Translations under genes and position numbers: made by a program
Shown: positions 1 to 12,324 of the stretch, in pieces
Position numbering within the stretch: the first letter of the stretch is position 1
Layout of the letters: the number at the start of each line of letters is the position of its first letter
The notes under the pieces: model-generated
What the model was told of the DNA's origin: nothing
Database searches by the model: none
Seen by the model: the letters and a program-made list of their open reading frames with translations, nothing else
DNA from: Paulownia fortunei
Lineage: Eukaryota > Streptophyta > Magnoliopsida > Lamiales > Paulowniaceae
Assembly (NCBI GenBank): GCA_019321725.1
Contig: CM033108.1
Location: 8,078,060 to 8,142,059 of the forward strand
DNA length: 64,000 bases
Direction of reading: 5' to 3'

Positions 1-1757
1 ATTTATTAAATGAATTGTTCACATTTTTCTTTATTAATATTTAAGCTTTTGGTTGGTCCATCATAAAAAACACTCTCAGCCATAATTCATATCTTTTTTT
101 TTTTCATTATTTTTTTTATATCTTAGCTGTCAAAGAATTTTGGTAATTTTGGACACCCTCAAAGTTATTTTGATGAACACCCTAATACTAAGAGACAGAA
201 ACAGGGTATGAATTACACTAGAAAGTTTTTGTTTGCTGAAATTGCTGGAATCTCCTGCAAAACAGAGAATAGAACAGTTTTTTGGGTAAAATGAGTGAAA
301 TTTTTGGATGGGTCGAGCCGTTGGATGAAAGGGAAATGGACCCCAATCCCATGTAGTCCGACCTATCAGTCATCAGTGGACCGGTGCAACAAAAAAATCC
401 AGGAAATGGAGGCAAGCAAATAGGAAGGTAATTCCAAGTGGAAGACAAGCCCACTTCACTTGCTTATCCGCTCAGGCCCCATTTACTTTGCTGCTCTGGG
501 TTGGATATAGTAAATTATCTAACCAAGTACAACATTTGCTTTATTTGTTGAGGTCCTATTATAATACGCTGCCCGACATGAAAGACTTAAAAAGTGGGAT
601 GAGACGTTCATAGCATCCAACGTCAAATTCTATATTAAAATATTAAATGTGTTGTAATTTCTCTGGATGTATTAATTCAACTTTAAAAAAAATATCTATC
701 ATCTGAAATATCAAAAAAGTCCCTTAAACTTGCCAACAAAATTAAAATTTTGCCACCCTTAGTAAAAAATCCTCATTTCAGTCGTGAGAAGGGGATCTTG
801 AAAAGAAAACCCTCATTCCCAAACCTCTAAAATCCTACCATGATCTTCTTCACTGTTGCCATTTTTTGTAGATAAAAATTTCGATGTTATCATATTGGTT
901 TCTAGGTTCCCACTACTGCGTTGAAAATTGGAAGAAAGAGAAAATGAAGAAAAAGATAAAAGGCAAAGAAGAGAGAAAATAAAAGAAAAAAAGAAAAAAG
1001 AAGCCAGGTGCCTAAGGTGGTGGTGCGGCGAAGGCGGTGGTGTAGTGACGGGCTATGAGGGAAGAGGAAATGAAACAGAGAAAAAAAAACATAAATAAAA
1101 GAGAAAATAAGAAATCTAAAGAAGAAAAAGAAGAAAGAAGGTGGGACTTGGGAGAAAGGAAGAAGAGCTTTGGAAAGGAAAGGTTGCAAAAGATATATGA
1201 AGAACACAAAAAGAAGAGAAGAAAAAAGAAAAAAAGAAAAGTGAAAGATTGATTAAAAAAACAAAGAAATTAGTTACATGAGTATTTTAGGCAATACATT
1301 TTCTTTCACATTTCTAATTTATCAAAATAAATTAGTATACAAAAATATATTTTCATATTTCAATTAAAATGTAAAGAACAAAGATGTGAAGAAAGAAATG
1401 AATTAGAATTAAAAAGAAAGGAAATGAGAAAAACAAATATAACAAAATTTTAATATCATATCTCATTATATTTTTTATTAATTATTTTTTATCCCAATTA
1501 AAAATATAAACGGCCTTTAGTAATTATATTTGGTTTGCCAGTCCGCCCAAGAAAATTGTCAACTCAATATCTCATTTCCGATACAAAAATTTATACTTAT
1601 TTGGAGAACCTGACTAACATGGTAGAAAACTCCTACATTTGCTTATTTCTGTGGGCCCTTTGTAAAGGATAGGTTGCCAACTTGTCAAATTTGGATCTAA
1701 TCTAGGCATACAGATTCATGATCATTACAAGTCTAGAGATCCGAATCCGATGACATC
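1..1757. other. Intergenic sequence, no gene recognised
   Basis: AT-rich sequence with no recognisable protein family on either strand. About 900-1255 is a strongly purine-biased tract on the + strand (GAAA/GAAG runs) interrupted near 1015-1060 by a GGTGG/GGCGG-rich patch. The short open frames there encode only Lys/Glu or Phe/Leu low-complexity peptides and are not supported as genes. Confidence 0.6.
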
Positions 1758-2192
1758 TGAAGAAAAACAAAATGAATTTCATATATTTTTTTAGTTGAAT
1801 TCAATTCATATATAGGATCTTTAAAGTGTCGATTCAAAGAACTTTCTTCTTCTTTCTTCTTCTTTCATCTTCTTTTTCTTTATGCTTACAATGGGGAGAA
1901 AACAATTACAAATAGAGAGGTTTTGATTTCTACACCTAAATGCTTAAAATTGTGGGTATTTTTTTCAAAATTAAATTGGTACCAAGTTTTTTTGTTAAAC
2001 CCTCCTTTTTACACGATATTTTTTTTATTTTCTAGGATGATGCAAGTTTTTTTTTTTTTTTTTCTGTAGGTTTCATTTTAATAGGAAGAGAGAAGGTGGT
2101 TATTTCCAAGGTAAAATATTGCAAATGGTTTCTTTAAAATGAAATGATCGAATTAACTCTCATGAGTGATCCATTAATCTAATTGTTCTACA
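1758..2192 (-). repeat. 3' LTR of Copia-A
   Basis: On the minus strand the segment begins TGTAGAACAATT directly after the purine tract AGTGGGAGA (2193-2201) and ends ...CTTCA, giving TG...CA ends and a length of 435 bp. It matches 22457-22856 in the same orientation. Both copies contain a long homopolymer run of A (minus strand), then a GGAGGG-containing block, then a motif around CCCACAA. Confidence 0.7.
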
Positions 2193-3239
2193 TCTCCCAC
2201 TAGCACATCAGTCCTAGACCTGCATTAGCATGATCATACTATATATGCCCATAAATTCCATACAAGCAAGTGGATTATATGACCAACAAGTACATCAACT
2301 AAGAGCTTAGAGTCGTACACTAGTTAACATATATAATAACTCGATTTTTTGAAAAAATGAAGATAATTTGTCTCGCTATACCTTAAACTTCTTTTACCAT
2401 ACCAGTCAATATATCTCTAATCCCTCAAATAACATATGTAAGAGCGCACTCAACTTGAAACAATGCACAATTATGTTCCAAATACTAAGTTAAATATAAT
2501 TAGTTGGCTTGTGAATATAAGTCAAGTATTAGTAAAAGAGATCCTCATTTCACACTAGAATCTCTCCATTTTACTTTAACTGCCATGTACCATATTACCA
2601 AATCATCCATGAATATTGATTATATGCTAAAGTAGCAACTTTGATAAAGCTTTAGGAAGTAGTTGAAGTCCTAACAGTATAAAATGAGGTCATATAAACC
2701 TTGAGGTTTCACACAATGAGAAAGCATGAATCAATTTACTATTTACCCAATTCATTAGCATGCACAGTATGAAACACGTGCTACTATGCTTTTCTTCTTA
2801 GTTGAAAGTGTATATCATTTGTTCTAAAATAACAAGTCATACAGATCTTAGTTCAACTATGTCTCTACACTTACTTGAGTTTTCTTCTAATTTATCCTCT
2901 ATAAGTGTAACAATCTTAAAAAATTCACTTGAGTCTACTAGACAAGTTTAATGGATTGTGGGAATCCACTTCAGCTACAAAACTTAAACTAGTAACCTCA
3001 CCTTAGTAATTTACCAAGAAGACATTTATATGATTTTGTTCTCTAAAAAATCAATATTGTCTCATTTCATGCTACTTAATGTTAAATGTGATTGTTTATA
3101 TGAGAGACCAAATCTCAACTTGTCTGACAGGCCTCATATCATATAAAATATGTATGTAGATAATGTATTTAAATGTCATGAAAATAATGTATAACATCAT
3201 ATATACTCTTATTTTCAATTATAATCACATTATGCACAA
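2193..3239 (-). other. Copia-A polypurine tract and 3' untranslated stretch
   Basis: On the minus strand the tract AGTGGGAGA at 2193-2201 lies directly before the LTR start, the position expected for the plus-strand primer of a copia element. The rest, up to the end of the RNase H homology near 3240, has no coding sequence that I can recognise. Confidence 0.5.
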
Positions 3240-5760
3240 TCCAAGATATCTAACATGATCTATAAAGACATCTCTTGGTGTAGCCATAGTAGACCATCAA
3301 ATGCGTGACATGTATTTTAAATCACCTGCTTCTTTCCTACGACATCTCTCACAAAATTATACTTTGTGCCATGTTTTTTAGGGAATTGAGTGTAAGCAAT
3401 GGTGATTGATTATCACAATAAATCATTATAGTTCCCACACTATTGTTTACTACTCTAAATATTGTAAGAATCTTCTAAACCAAAATACCTTCTTGTACTG
3501 CAGAAGCACATGCCATAAAATATGCTTCAATTGAGGATAGTGATACTTACGCTAATCTAAATCACCACCACTGTCAATATTTGTGTATCTTTTTAGTGAG
3601 AGATTTTTTATTTGATATCAAAGAAAATAATATGCAGTGTCCTTTAGGTGTTTAAAAAACCTTTTTGCTAAATTCAAGTGTCTTCTCCCAAATTGGATTG
3701 ATACATGCTAACCAAACCTATGATATAACAAATATCGGAACGAGGGTATCATAATGTATATCAGGCTCTCAAATAGCACTAATTTATAGTACTCTTGACA
3801 TCTCTTTTTCTTCTTCCGAAGTCTTTGGGTACATCTTATGGCTTAAACTTTCGCCTCTAGTTGCAAAGTTCTATTCTAAATCTTTATAGAATTTTCTTAA
3901 TATATGGTTCTTAAGACAATACAAGAAGTCTTCTAGAGTGATCTCTTTGGACTTTAACACCTAACATATAGTTTGCCTCACCCATGTCCTTAATCTCGAA
4001 GTTAGAGACATCTATTTTTTAATAGTTTGAACATACTCTTTATCATTCCCGACTAACAATATGTTAACGACATTAAGAGATAGAATTGCATAATTTCTAT
4101 TAAACCTCTTTACATATATTCATCTATCATGATGAAGTCATGTGAGATTATTGCTTTGTGAAATATCAAATATCTTTGTCTAGAACACTGCTTAAGGCCA
4201 TAAATTGATCTATTCAATTTGCAGACTTTGTCTTATAAGCTTTTAATAATAAAACTTACCGAGTGTTCCATACATATTTTCTTTTAAAGTTCTTCATTAA
4301 GGAAACTAGTTGGGACGTCCATTTAATGTAACTCCATAACTCTAAATTTTAATTAGCCATTATGGCCAATAACAAGCAAATAGAAGTAAATCTCACTTAT
4401 GGCGAGAAAATTTCTTCATAACCAATACTCTCTTGTTAGGTATAACTTTTTGCTACTAGTTGAGTCTTATACCTTGCCATATTTTGACCATCTTTTGTTT
4501 TATTTTGAGAACCCACTTGTTACAAATAACTTTGCGTCCAAAAGGGAGATCAACCATTTCCTGGACATGATTTGATTTCATTGACTCTATTTTTTCTTCC
4601 ATTGTTTTTATTCATTTGTACTTTGTAGGACAAGATAGGGTCTCAATTATAATTTAGACTCTTCTTTATCTGCTGGAGATATGATAAAAATATGTCCTTC
4701 AATCTCATAATGGCTTTTGAGCATACCTTTCTGAAGACTTTTCTACAGTTGAGATTGATTTATATCATTTGAATGGAGTGACTCCAACTGGGATCAAGTG
4801 ATAGCTAATCACCTTATATTTTTAATCATCCATCTGGCACATAACTATTATCTGAATTAATCGACTCAAATAAAGATTCTCTTTCATTTATTTCACTTCT
4901 ATTAAGAAAATCATTCTCTGAAAATATTATTTTCTATGATTAGATATGAGTAACGCTTCCATCTTCTTATTCACCTATGAACACATTACCTTTAGGCTGC
5001 TTAGAATATCTAATAAAGATAGGCTGCTTTTCTTGAGGACCTAACTTTTCAAACTTATTGGAAGATTCATGGATGTAAGCTGTAGATCCCTAAGGTCTGA
5101 GTTCGCTTAGATTAGGTTTTCACCAGTCCAAAGTTCATATGAGTAGAAGGCATTTTCTTCAAAATATAACCCTTAGTTAATAAATCAACTTCTCAAAAAG
5201 AAATTGGCAAGTTAGCTTGCACTATCATGGACCTTGTCATATCCAACAATGTTTTATTCCTTATCTCAATAATACTATTCTACTGAGGTGTGTGAGAATA
5301 GTCAGTTGTCTAATTATTTTTTTATTGTATATATCCTTAAATTGATCAAGATAGATTTTCATGTCTTTAATCAGTTCTTAAAGTCTATATTGTTCTGTCC
5401 ATTTGATTGTCCACGTCATTTACATAACATTTAAATTACTCTAGTGCTTCAGGCTTATGAAAATCAAATATACATGACTAAAATGTGTGAAACCACCTTT
5501 AAATATAATGAAACACGATGTCCTATGTCTATAGCCTTTACATATATTGGACCACAGATATTTAGTTATAATGGAAATTATGCCTTAATAGATTTTCCAA
5601 ATGGATTTTGTGTCATCGTCCCGACAAGACAATGTTCGATAGTAGGCAAATCAACTTTAGAGAGTAGACCCAATAGTTTTTTTTTCTCACTAGTTGATTA
5701 ATCCTTTCTTGCCTAATTGACCTAATCTAGTATGTCCAGTATACGCTTCTATATTTGTTT
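3240..5760 (-). pseudogene. Copia-A pol: integrase, reverse transcriptase and RNase H, decayed
   Basis: Read from high to low coordinates on the minus strand, fragments follow the copia order. The GAG-pre-integrase motif (HTRLGQ) is near 5700-5755, the start of the integrase core (CGPI) near 5550, and its end (IRNKTLLD, glutamate still present) near 5240-5290. The reverse transcriptase start (VDLPFGRKVICNKWVLK) is near 4470-4570, the catalytic box region at 4063-4074, the DMGEANYMLG block near 3960-4000, and RNase H (ACASAVQEG, then IYCDNQS) at about 3400-3530. Many stops and frameshifts separate them. At the catalytic box the usual Y-V-D-D is N-V-V-N, so both metal-binding aspartates are gone and reverse transcriptase cannot be active. 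The order identifies Ty1/copia rather than gypsy. It is a dead relic with no function expected. Confidence 0.8.
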
Positions 5761-6153
5761 ATTAGATGAAGTAACATTTAACAAAGCATAATGATCAGTA
5801 TTATAGTTAAACATTTGTGTGTCAATCGAACACCTAAGATGTCCACAACTATAATACATATTATAATTTATCAACTATATCACGACTGAAGTTCAAACTA
5901 AATGATAATCCTAGAAGAACAACAATAGAAATAAAGTTTCGTTGAATCTTTGGTACGTAGAGGACATCATTTAGAATCAGAGTTTGGCCACCATGCAACT
6001 CCAGTTTGTAAGAAGCAATCTATTTGACTTCTACTCTGGCATTATTTTCTACATACATTCACCTTGTACCATAATAAACTTGATAAAAATCCACAATTGC
6101 TTCACAATCTCTAGTTACTTGATCAGTGCACAAATACAATTTAGTTAGTAAAA

Positions 6154-6160
<7 letters not shown>

Positions 6161-6201
<41 letters not shown>
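6161..6201. repeat. (AT)n microsatellite
   Basis: About 20 perfect AT dinucleotides. The run lies inside the decayed Copia-A protease/gag interval, so it grew after the element died or from an AT-rich stretch in it. Confidence 0.95.
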
Positions 6202-6202
<1 letters not shown>

Positions 6203-6238
6203 CACTCAAAGAAGCATTACTAAATGCTACATTTTTTA

Positions 6239-6935
6239 GCTCAGGGCACTCGTGAGCAAAATGGCTAATAGCTCAACAATTGTACTTCATCTTGCTCTGG
6301 TTGCTCTTATCTTTCTTCTTCTCATACCGCTTATGCTTATTCTTGTTATTGGGGTTTAGGTTAGGATTGTTCTTATTCGACCCTTCTCTAGCCTCTTTTT
6401 TTTTCTTTATTTTCTTAAAATTTCTTTTACGTTATAAAGCGTGAAGCCTTTTTTGGAAGTGGACTCAGACACAAAGGCACATGCCTGGACTTTGCAGCAC
6501 AAAGCCGCTCATACTCAAGCTCAACATAGTGAGTAACATAAAAAAAAAAGTCTTGATGCTATCATTATGAGTCAGGTTGAGTTTCAAAAGTTCCCAGTTG
6601 TCAGGAAGTAACATGACCAATGCGTTAACTTGTTGTATATGTCTAGTTGATTTGAACTCTCTTATCACATTCAATATAATCCTCAAATATTGTTTGAAGC
6701 TATGATCAACTTATTTCTTGTAAGAGTAAAACTTCAGAGTTAGTTGTCTCAGTCGAGTCACGACCGTACCTCTATATTTCTCCATAAGGTGTGCCCAAAT
6801 ATCATGTGTATTAAGATGCTACTCACATTCGTGAATGAGATCTTCAATCATAGAGCTAACCAGAATAGCACGAGTAGTGGAATCTTTGGCCTCATTTGTT
6901 CCAGTTCCCAAACCCCATTTTCGCATTCTATACTA
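6239..6935 (-). pseudogene. Copia-A gag (UBN2-type nucleocapsid), decayed
   Basis: Minus-strand fragments carry copia gag signatures: a run reading HDIWAHLMEKY near 6780-6810, RLRQLT near 6740, and an open segment at 6465-6686 reading ...RQVNALVMLLPDNWE followed by LNLTHND, typical of the UBN2 domain. The nucleocapsid zinc knuckle at about 6239-6290 is recognisable (HFAHEC) but damaged: the first cysteine position is Tyr and the glycine after the second cysteine is a stop codon. The N-terminal part of gag upstream of about 6935 is missing or unrecognisable. In an intact element gag would coat the RNA in virus-like particles; here it is non-functional. Confidence 0.75.
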
Positions 6936-6939
6936 TTCT

Positions 6940-9735
6940 AAAATTCAGAATCATTTTCATTTGACCTGATCTCAATAGAACTTACCCATTTTTACATCTT
7001 CTATTTCCACACTCCTATACTATCATCCAATTTTCAATCCTATATATGGAACCTATCTTCTCACATGTCCATCAACACACTATTCACATTGTTATCTCGA
7101 TCAAGTCACATTAATGGAAGACCAACCACTCTCCTTCTCTCTTATTCCATCTAGATATAACTAAATCATCTTCCTAAAGTTTCTTAAGCCCAACAAGAAG
7201 AACCATAATGCACAGCCAAAACCTTCCAAAGTTTCTTAACTAACAAGTACATTCATCTTCAAAATAATCCAACCCAAAAGCATTAAGCATTTTCAGACAC
7301 ATAAAAAAGGTAAAAAAAGAAAAACTCAAATTTCATAAACCCTTCAAGCCCATCACAGAAACCCATTGTTGTTCACAAGTACAACAAGTACAACGACGAT
7401 ATGTATGCTCTCCAACCCTCCTTCCATTTTACCCAATATTCGTAAATACCTCAAGAAAATACAAAAAAAGACCAACTAATAGCATCATTTGCCCTTACTC
7501 TAGAAAACCTGGGAGATGGCACCCTTACTCTAGAAAACATGGGAGATGGCAAAATTGATCTTGGAACAAGAATGCCTAAGCCCACAGTGTGACCGTGAAG
7601 TACAAATGAAAGGCGTGAAAGAACAACTTCCCTAACCCATATTATGTGGGAATAAAATAAAAGTGAAGAAGAAACGAGATTGAAAAAAGCTTTTAGTAAG
7701 TTTGAAGAAGAAGAAGACGTATGGCCACTCAGTTGGTGTATGGCCTTTCTTTTTCCCAATCTCATTATTTTGTAAATAAGTTAGTTTAATACATATTCCC
7801 AAATTCTCTATCATCTAACTGCTATAATTAACCTCAAATCAAGGCCTCCACTTACCATGCTAATTCCAAAAATACCCATATTTCCATCTGATTTTATTTA
7901 AAAAATGGGTCCCACCAGCTCTACATAACCACAACAATATATAAAATATGAATGGGGTGGACCCATCACTAACTTAAATATATTCTATAATATACATAAA
8001 TTATGAAAATGATATCCTAAAAACACACAAACAAAGTTTCAATTCTAACACGTCTTTTGATGGCAAAAATTCCCCAAATTCTACTCAACCAAATACATTC
8101 TCATTTCCAAAACTATTTATTTCACATTTACAAATATTCACATAAAACCAATACAACCAAATTTTTCCAATGAAAATGATGGAATTGAGAATTCTCATTA
8201 AAAATACAAACAAATGAACCCTTTTATTTTCTATGTCTGGTAAGCCTCTTGATCCATTCTCTACTGAGCAGTGTTACCCCATCGGGTCTTGCATGACCTA
8301 ATTGATACCTTCCAAAGCATTGTGCTCATTTAGTATATACTAGATTTTAAGGTGTCAAATGTCATAGTTATCGCCATTCAACTTGTCATCTTTATTAAGG
8401 TCAACAATGATTGATTTTGATGCCGGGTTTGTACATTATAGAGGTAATCATACATGTTAATACCTAACTAATACACATGTAATTTTGTACTTAAAACTAA
8501 CATGTATGATAAAACAACATGATGCACAGACTCAAAAGTTCACAAAGTTCCCAACATCATCTATATTCCAAATGTCTTACTATCATAAATATAATTTCAA
8601 AGTAACAAAATTTATTAATTTTTTGTATGAAAATCACACAATTTTTTTCAATCTAAGAACTCTCACTTAATCACATAAATTGATAGGCATCATGCTATAC
8701 AAGATCATATGAAACATCAAATCATAACATCATTATGCACACATAACAATATATTATTATTAAAATAACACAAAGTTCATAACACATGCACAAATACTAC
8801 AACATGATTATATATACCTAATAAGTTATATCCTTGAAGAAAACACAAAATCAATTCTTTCTTAAGACTTATAGAGATGAGATATCATGTTGGTAAATCC
8901 TATTGAAACCTTATATATATGTTGGAGTGAACTTTAAGATACAAGGACTAGAGTTTTAGGGATAATGATTTCTTCATCTTGAATTCAATCTCTTTTGTCC
9001 TCCACACTTAATTAACATTGATATCACTACCTTGAGAGTTATCATGTTTTATGGGCCAGATAGCTTAGGTATTTCTATTTCAATACCACCAAAATAGTGA
9101 CCTAAATGAAGAAGTTCCATGCATTTATTTTCTATTATCTTAATATTTTATGGCAACGGGTGTGTTGGATCCATTTTATAATGCCTCATATTCACCAACT
9201 TTGCCAAAAGCTTTAGATTTTTTTTTCTCTACTTCCCCCGAATGATGCTAAGAGTGTGTCATATTCTCTCCATATCTAGAAATAAGGACAAATATTAGAT
9301 TGAAAATAAATCCAATCCTACTATTTTACAGTTGAATATTAAAAACTTTAAACACGTATAATCATAAACCTTGTTCAATTCTATAAGTTATTTTATGTGG
9401 AAAAAAAATTAATTTTCATACGCAATTAAATAAGCATAGTATCCAAAAGTGTTATGATTTTTCATCTAAGTAGCCAATAATAAGGAAGTTTTTCAGAATA
9501 TACAAAAAAAGTCTTCAGAATTTTTCTTGGTCAGAAAATATTTTTGAGTAATTTTTAACATCTTTTAACTTTACAAAAATGACATAAAATAATTTTCAAC
9601 TCTGAAAAATATTTTAAGATATGAAAAATTGAAAATAAAATTTTAAAAATTTTTAAAAATATTTTGGCCAAAAACAAATGCCAGAGATAGTCGCATGTGC
9701 CATCGCGGTTGGCGATCATCATTCGGCTACGCACT
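6940..9735. other. Unassigned sequence between Copia-A gag and Gypsy-1
   Basis: No protein family recognised on either strand over 2.8 kb. A perfect-length 30-bp tandem duplication lies at 7492-7551. 8230-9240 is slightly more GC-balanced with short open stretches, none with a motif I can name. The segment is too long for a copia leader, so it probably contains an unidentified insertion. Confidence 0.5.
7492..7551. repeat. Tandem duplication, 30 bp x 2
   Basis: The unit beginning CCCTTACTCTAGAAAAC occurs at 7492-7521 and again at 7522-7551 with one mismatch (C/A), directly abutting. The near identity indicates a recent duplication. Confidence 0.95.
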
Positions 9736-12324
9736 TGATAAGTGCACATTTTTACATATTTTGTATCAATTCCACTATATCTTCCTTACTTTGTTCTTAT
9801 TAATATTAGGTTTTTATTAATGTTTTGTGTGTGATAGGAGTTTGGGAATCAAGAGATTGAAAATGAGCCAAAACGAATTTGAAATAAGCATTCTTGGGCC
9901 AAATTAATTAACACGGTGCCACTACGACAGTTTTTGTATTTTTGGCATAACTTTATGATCTAAAGTCCTATTAACTTGATTTTTATCTCATTATAAAGAT
10001 AAGTGATAGATCTACAACTTTTATGTTGGTATTTTATCCCAGTTCAATTGATTTCAAAGAGACAAATTTGATTAAAAAGTTAAAAGTACATTGAAACTTT
10101 TAGATAGGACAATTTTTGTATTCTTGGCATAACCCTGTCCATATATGTCATTTTGTATTTATTCAAGCATCTATAAAAACCCAAGACACATATATAAAAT
10201 TCATTAGAAGATATAAAAGGCTAATTCAGATTAGAAAGAGCTAAAAATGGCTTACAAGAAGAATAGTCAGAGCCGCGGTGCCAAGAGGGTACAAAGTTTG
10301 GAGCCGCAGCTCCAGTTGGACAGATTATTTAGAGTCGCAGCCCTAGTTCATGAAAAATTAAAAACACAATTTTTAAGTCCGATTTTAGGATTTCTTTTTA
10401 GAGAACTTTAAAAGGAAACTTCCAAGACAAAGTTGGGGACTTCTTTTGGCCTAAAAACATGGAGGAAAAGAAGAGAAAAAAGGGAAAAAATCCAAGAAAA
10501 GGGGAAGAATTTCATATTTTTTTTGGAATATTCTTTTGGAAAAGCCATGAAAAGTGGAAGGTTTTCAGGGGTCATTCATCCTTAAAAAGAGGAGGGGAGC
10601 TTAAACAAGACACTCATTTTCTAGAAGTGATATACATCTTTGGGAAGCAATCTTGGGGTCTTGGCCATTAACCAAGACAAAGTGGAAGAGGCTTGGAGAA
10701 GGAGATATCCATAATCCACCATTAATCTCAACTATCTTTTTCAACCAATAAGTTTCTTTGACTCCCAATGTTGTTAATTTTAATTTTTTTATTATTTTTC
10801 ATCATGTTAGGCTAGACTTTCTTCTTGGTTAAGGGTGATTTCAACGCCTTAGACATGGGTTCTTGTAATTAAATGTTTGATATAATTGATCAATTTTCCA
10901 ATTGAAGTTGTTTATGTTTTTCTATACTTAACTTCTGATGGGCATTTTCTTACTTTGTTTGAGTGTGCAACCAAATTAGATTTGAGAACTCTATATAACT
11001 AGATTAGAGATTTTGGATCCATAATTATCTTGAATTTCTAATCATGTGTAGTAAATTATGATTAACGGTTATGGGATATTTTTGTTAATTGCAATGGAAA
11101 GCATAACCTAAGTTAAATGACCCAAGCTTGTGTGGTTATTGCTTAGATCAATCTATCTTTCTTGTTTTAATGGATCCATTTAATTAAATCTAGAGAGTTT
11201 GTTCTAGGTTATTTGGTGGGTAGGGAATTACGTAGAGAGCTTGTTGTTCTACCATTTTTTCAGATCCACTCTCTAGAGTCATTCATATTTTGGAAGCACT
11301 TTTGGAGTCTTGGAGCATCAAGAAAGACAAAATGGAAGTTTGGAGGAGGAGACATCCATAATCCATCATCAACTTCAACTATATTCTTCAACTAATAAGT
11401 TTCTTTGACTCTCAATGTTGCTAATTTTAATTCTTTTGTCATTTTTTATCATGTTAGGTTAAACTTCCTTCTTGGTTGAGGGCGATTTCAAAGCCCTAGA
11501 CATGGGTTCTTGTAATTAAATGTTTGATATTATTGATTAACTTTTCAATTAAAGTTGTTTATGTTTTTCTATGCTTAATATCTTATGGGTATTTTCTTGC
11601 TTTGTTTGGGTGCGCAACCAAATTGGGTTTGAGAACTCTCTACAACTAGATTAGAGATTTTAGATCCGTAATTGTCTTGAATTTCTAATCATGTGTAGTA
11701 AATTGTGATTAATTATTATGAGATATTTTTGTTAATTGCAATGGAAAACATAATCTAATTTAAATGACTCGAGTTTGTGGTTGTTGTTTAGATCAATTTA
11801 TCTTCCTTATTTTAATGCATCCATTGAATTAAATTTAAAGAGCTTGTTCTAGGTTGTTTGGTGGTAGGAAATTAGGTAGAGAGCTTGTTCTACCTAACAA
11901 GAAATTAAGGAAAGATTGGGGTAGTAGAGCTTATTATTACCTATGGTTGATAATTTTATTGGTAAGTTGTTAATAATATTGATATTAAATTACAACCTAT
12001 TGTCTACTGGCGGTGAAGGAAACCTCAATCTACTTTAATCAATTGTTGCTTGTTGTTTTGATTGCTTTACATTTTAATTAGTTTTAGATTCTATGACTTA
12101 GTCACTCAATTCAACCCCCCAACCGTTTGTTGTTTATTTCTAGAGTTTACTTGTTGAGTCTTAGCTTTAAGTTAGCACTTTTAAAGTGAAATTTCTTAAT
12201 TAGTGAGTCGATAATAAATCAGTTAGTCTTGATCCTTGTGGGATCGACTCTTACTTGTTTTATACTTGTTAAAAAAATATTGAAGAGTAAGGTTTAAATT
12301 TGGTACTTCTGAAACTTCTTATCA
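9736..12324 (+). repeat. 5' LTR of Gypsy-1, with 650-bp internal tandem duplication
   Basis: Begins TGATAAGTGCAC and ends CTTCTTATCA. It matches 20339-21910 but is about 1 kb longer. The block at about 10612-11261 is repeated at about 11262-11905 with a period of 650 bp, anchored by AAGACAA at 10674 and 11324; each copy contains a GGAGA-ATCCATAATCCA motif, CATGTTAGG and GACATGGGTTCTTGTAATTAA. A GC-richer array of AGAGCCGC(G/A)GTGCC-like units lies at about 10268-10352. Low-complexity Lys-rich open frames here are not genes. Confidence 0.85.

Noticed and set aside
902..1252. Overlapping open frames on both strands in the purine tract
   Set aside because: They encode only low-complexity Lys/Glu/Arg or Phe/Leu/Ser peptides, as expected from GAA/GAG runs.
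7451..7814. Minus-strand open frames of 60-104 codons
   Set aside because: No family motif; the longer one is partly produced by the 30-bp tandem duplication.
10459..11395. Two plus-strand frames (70 and 60 codons) in the Gypsy-1 LTR
   Set aside because: They fall in the two copies of the LTR duplication and are Lys-rich by composition; LTRs are not expected to code.
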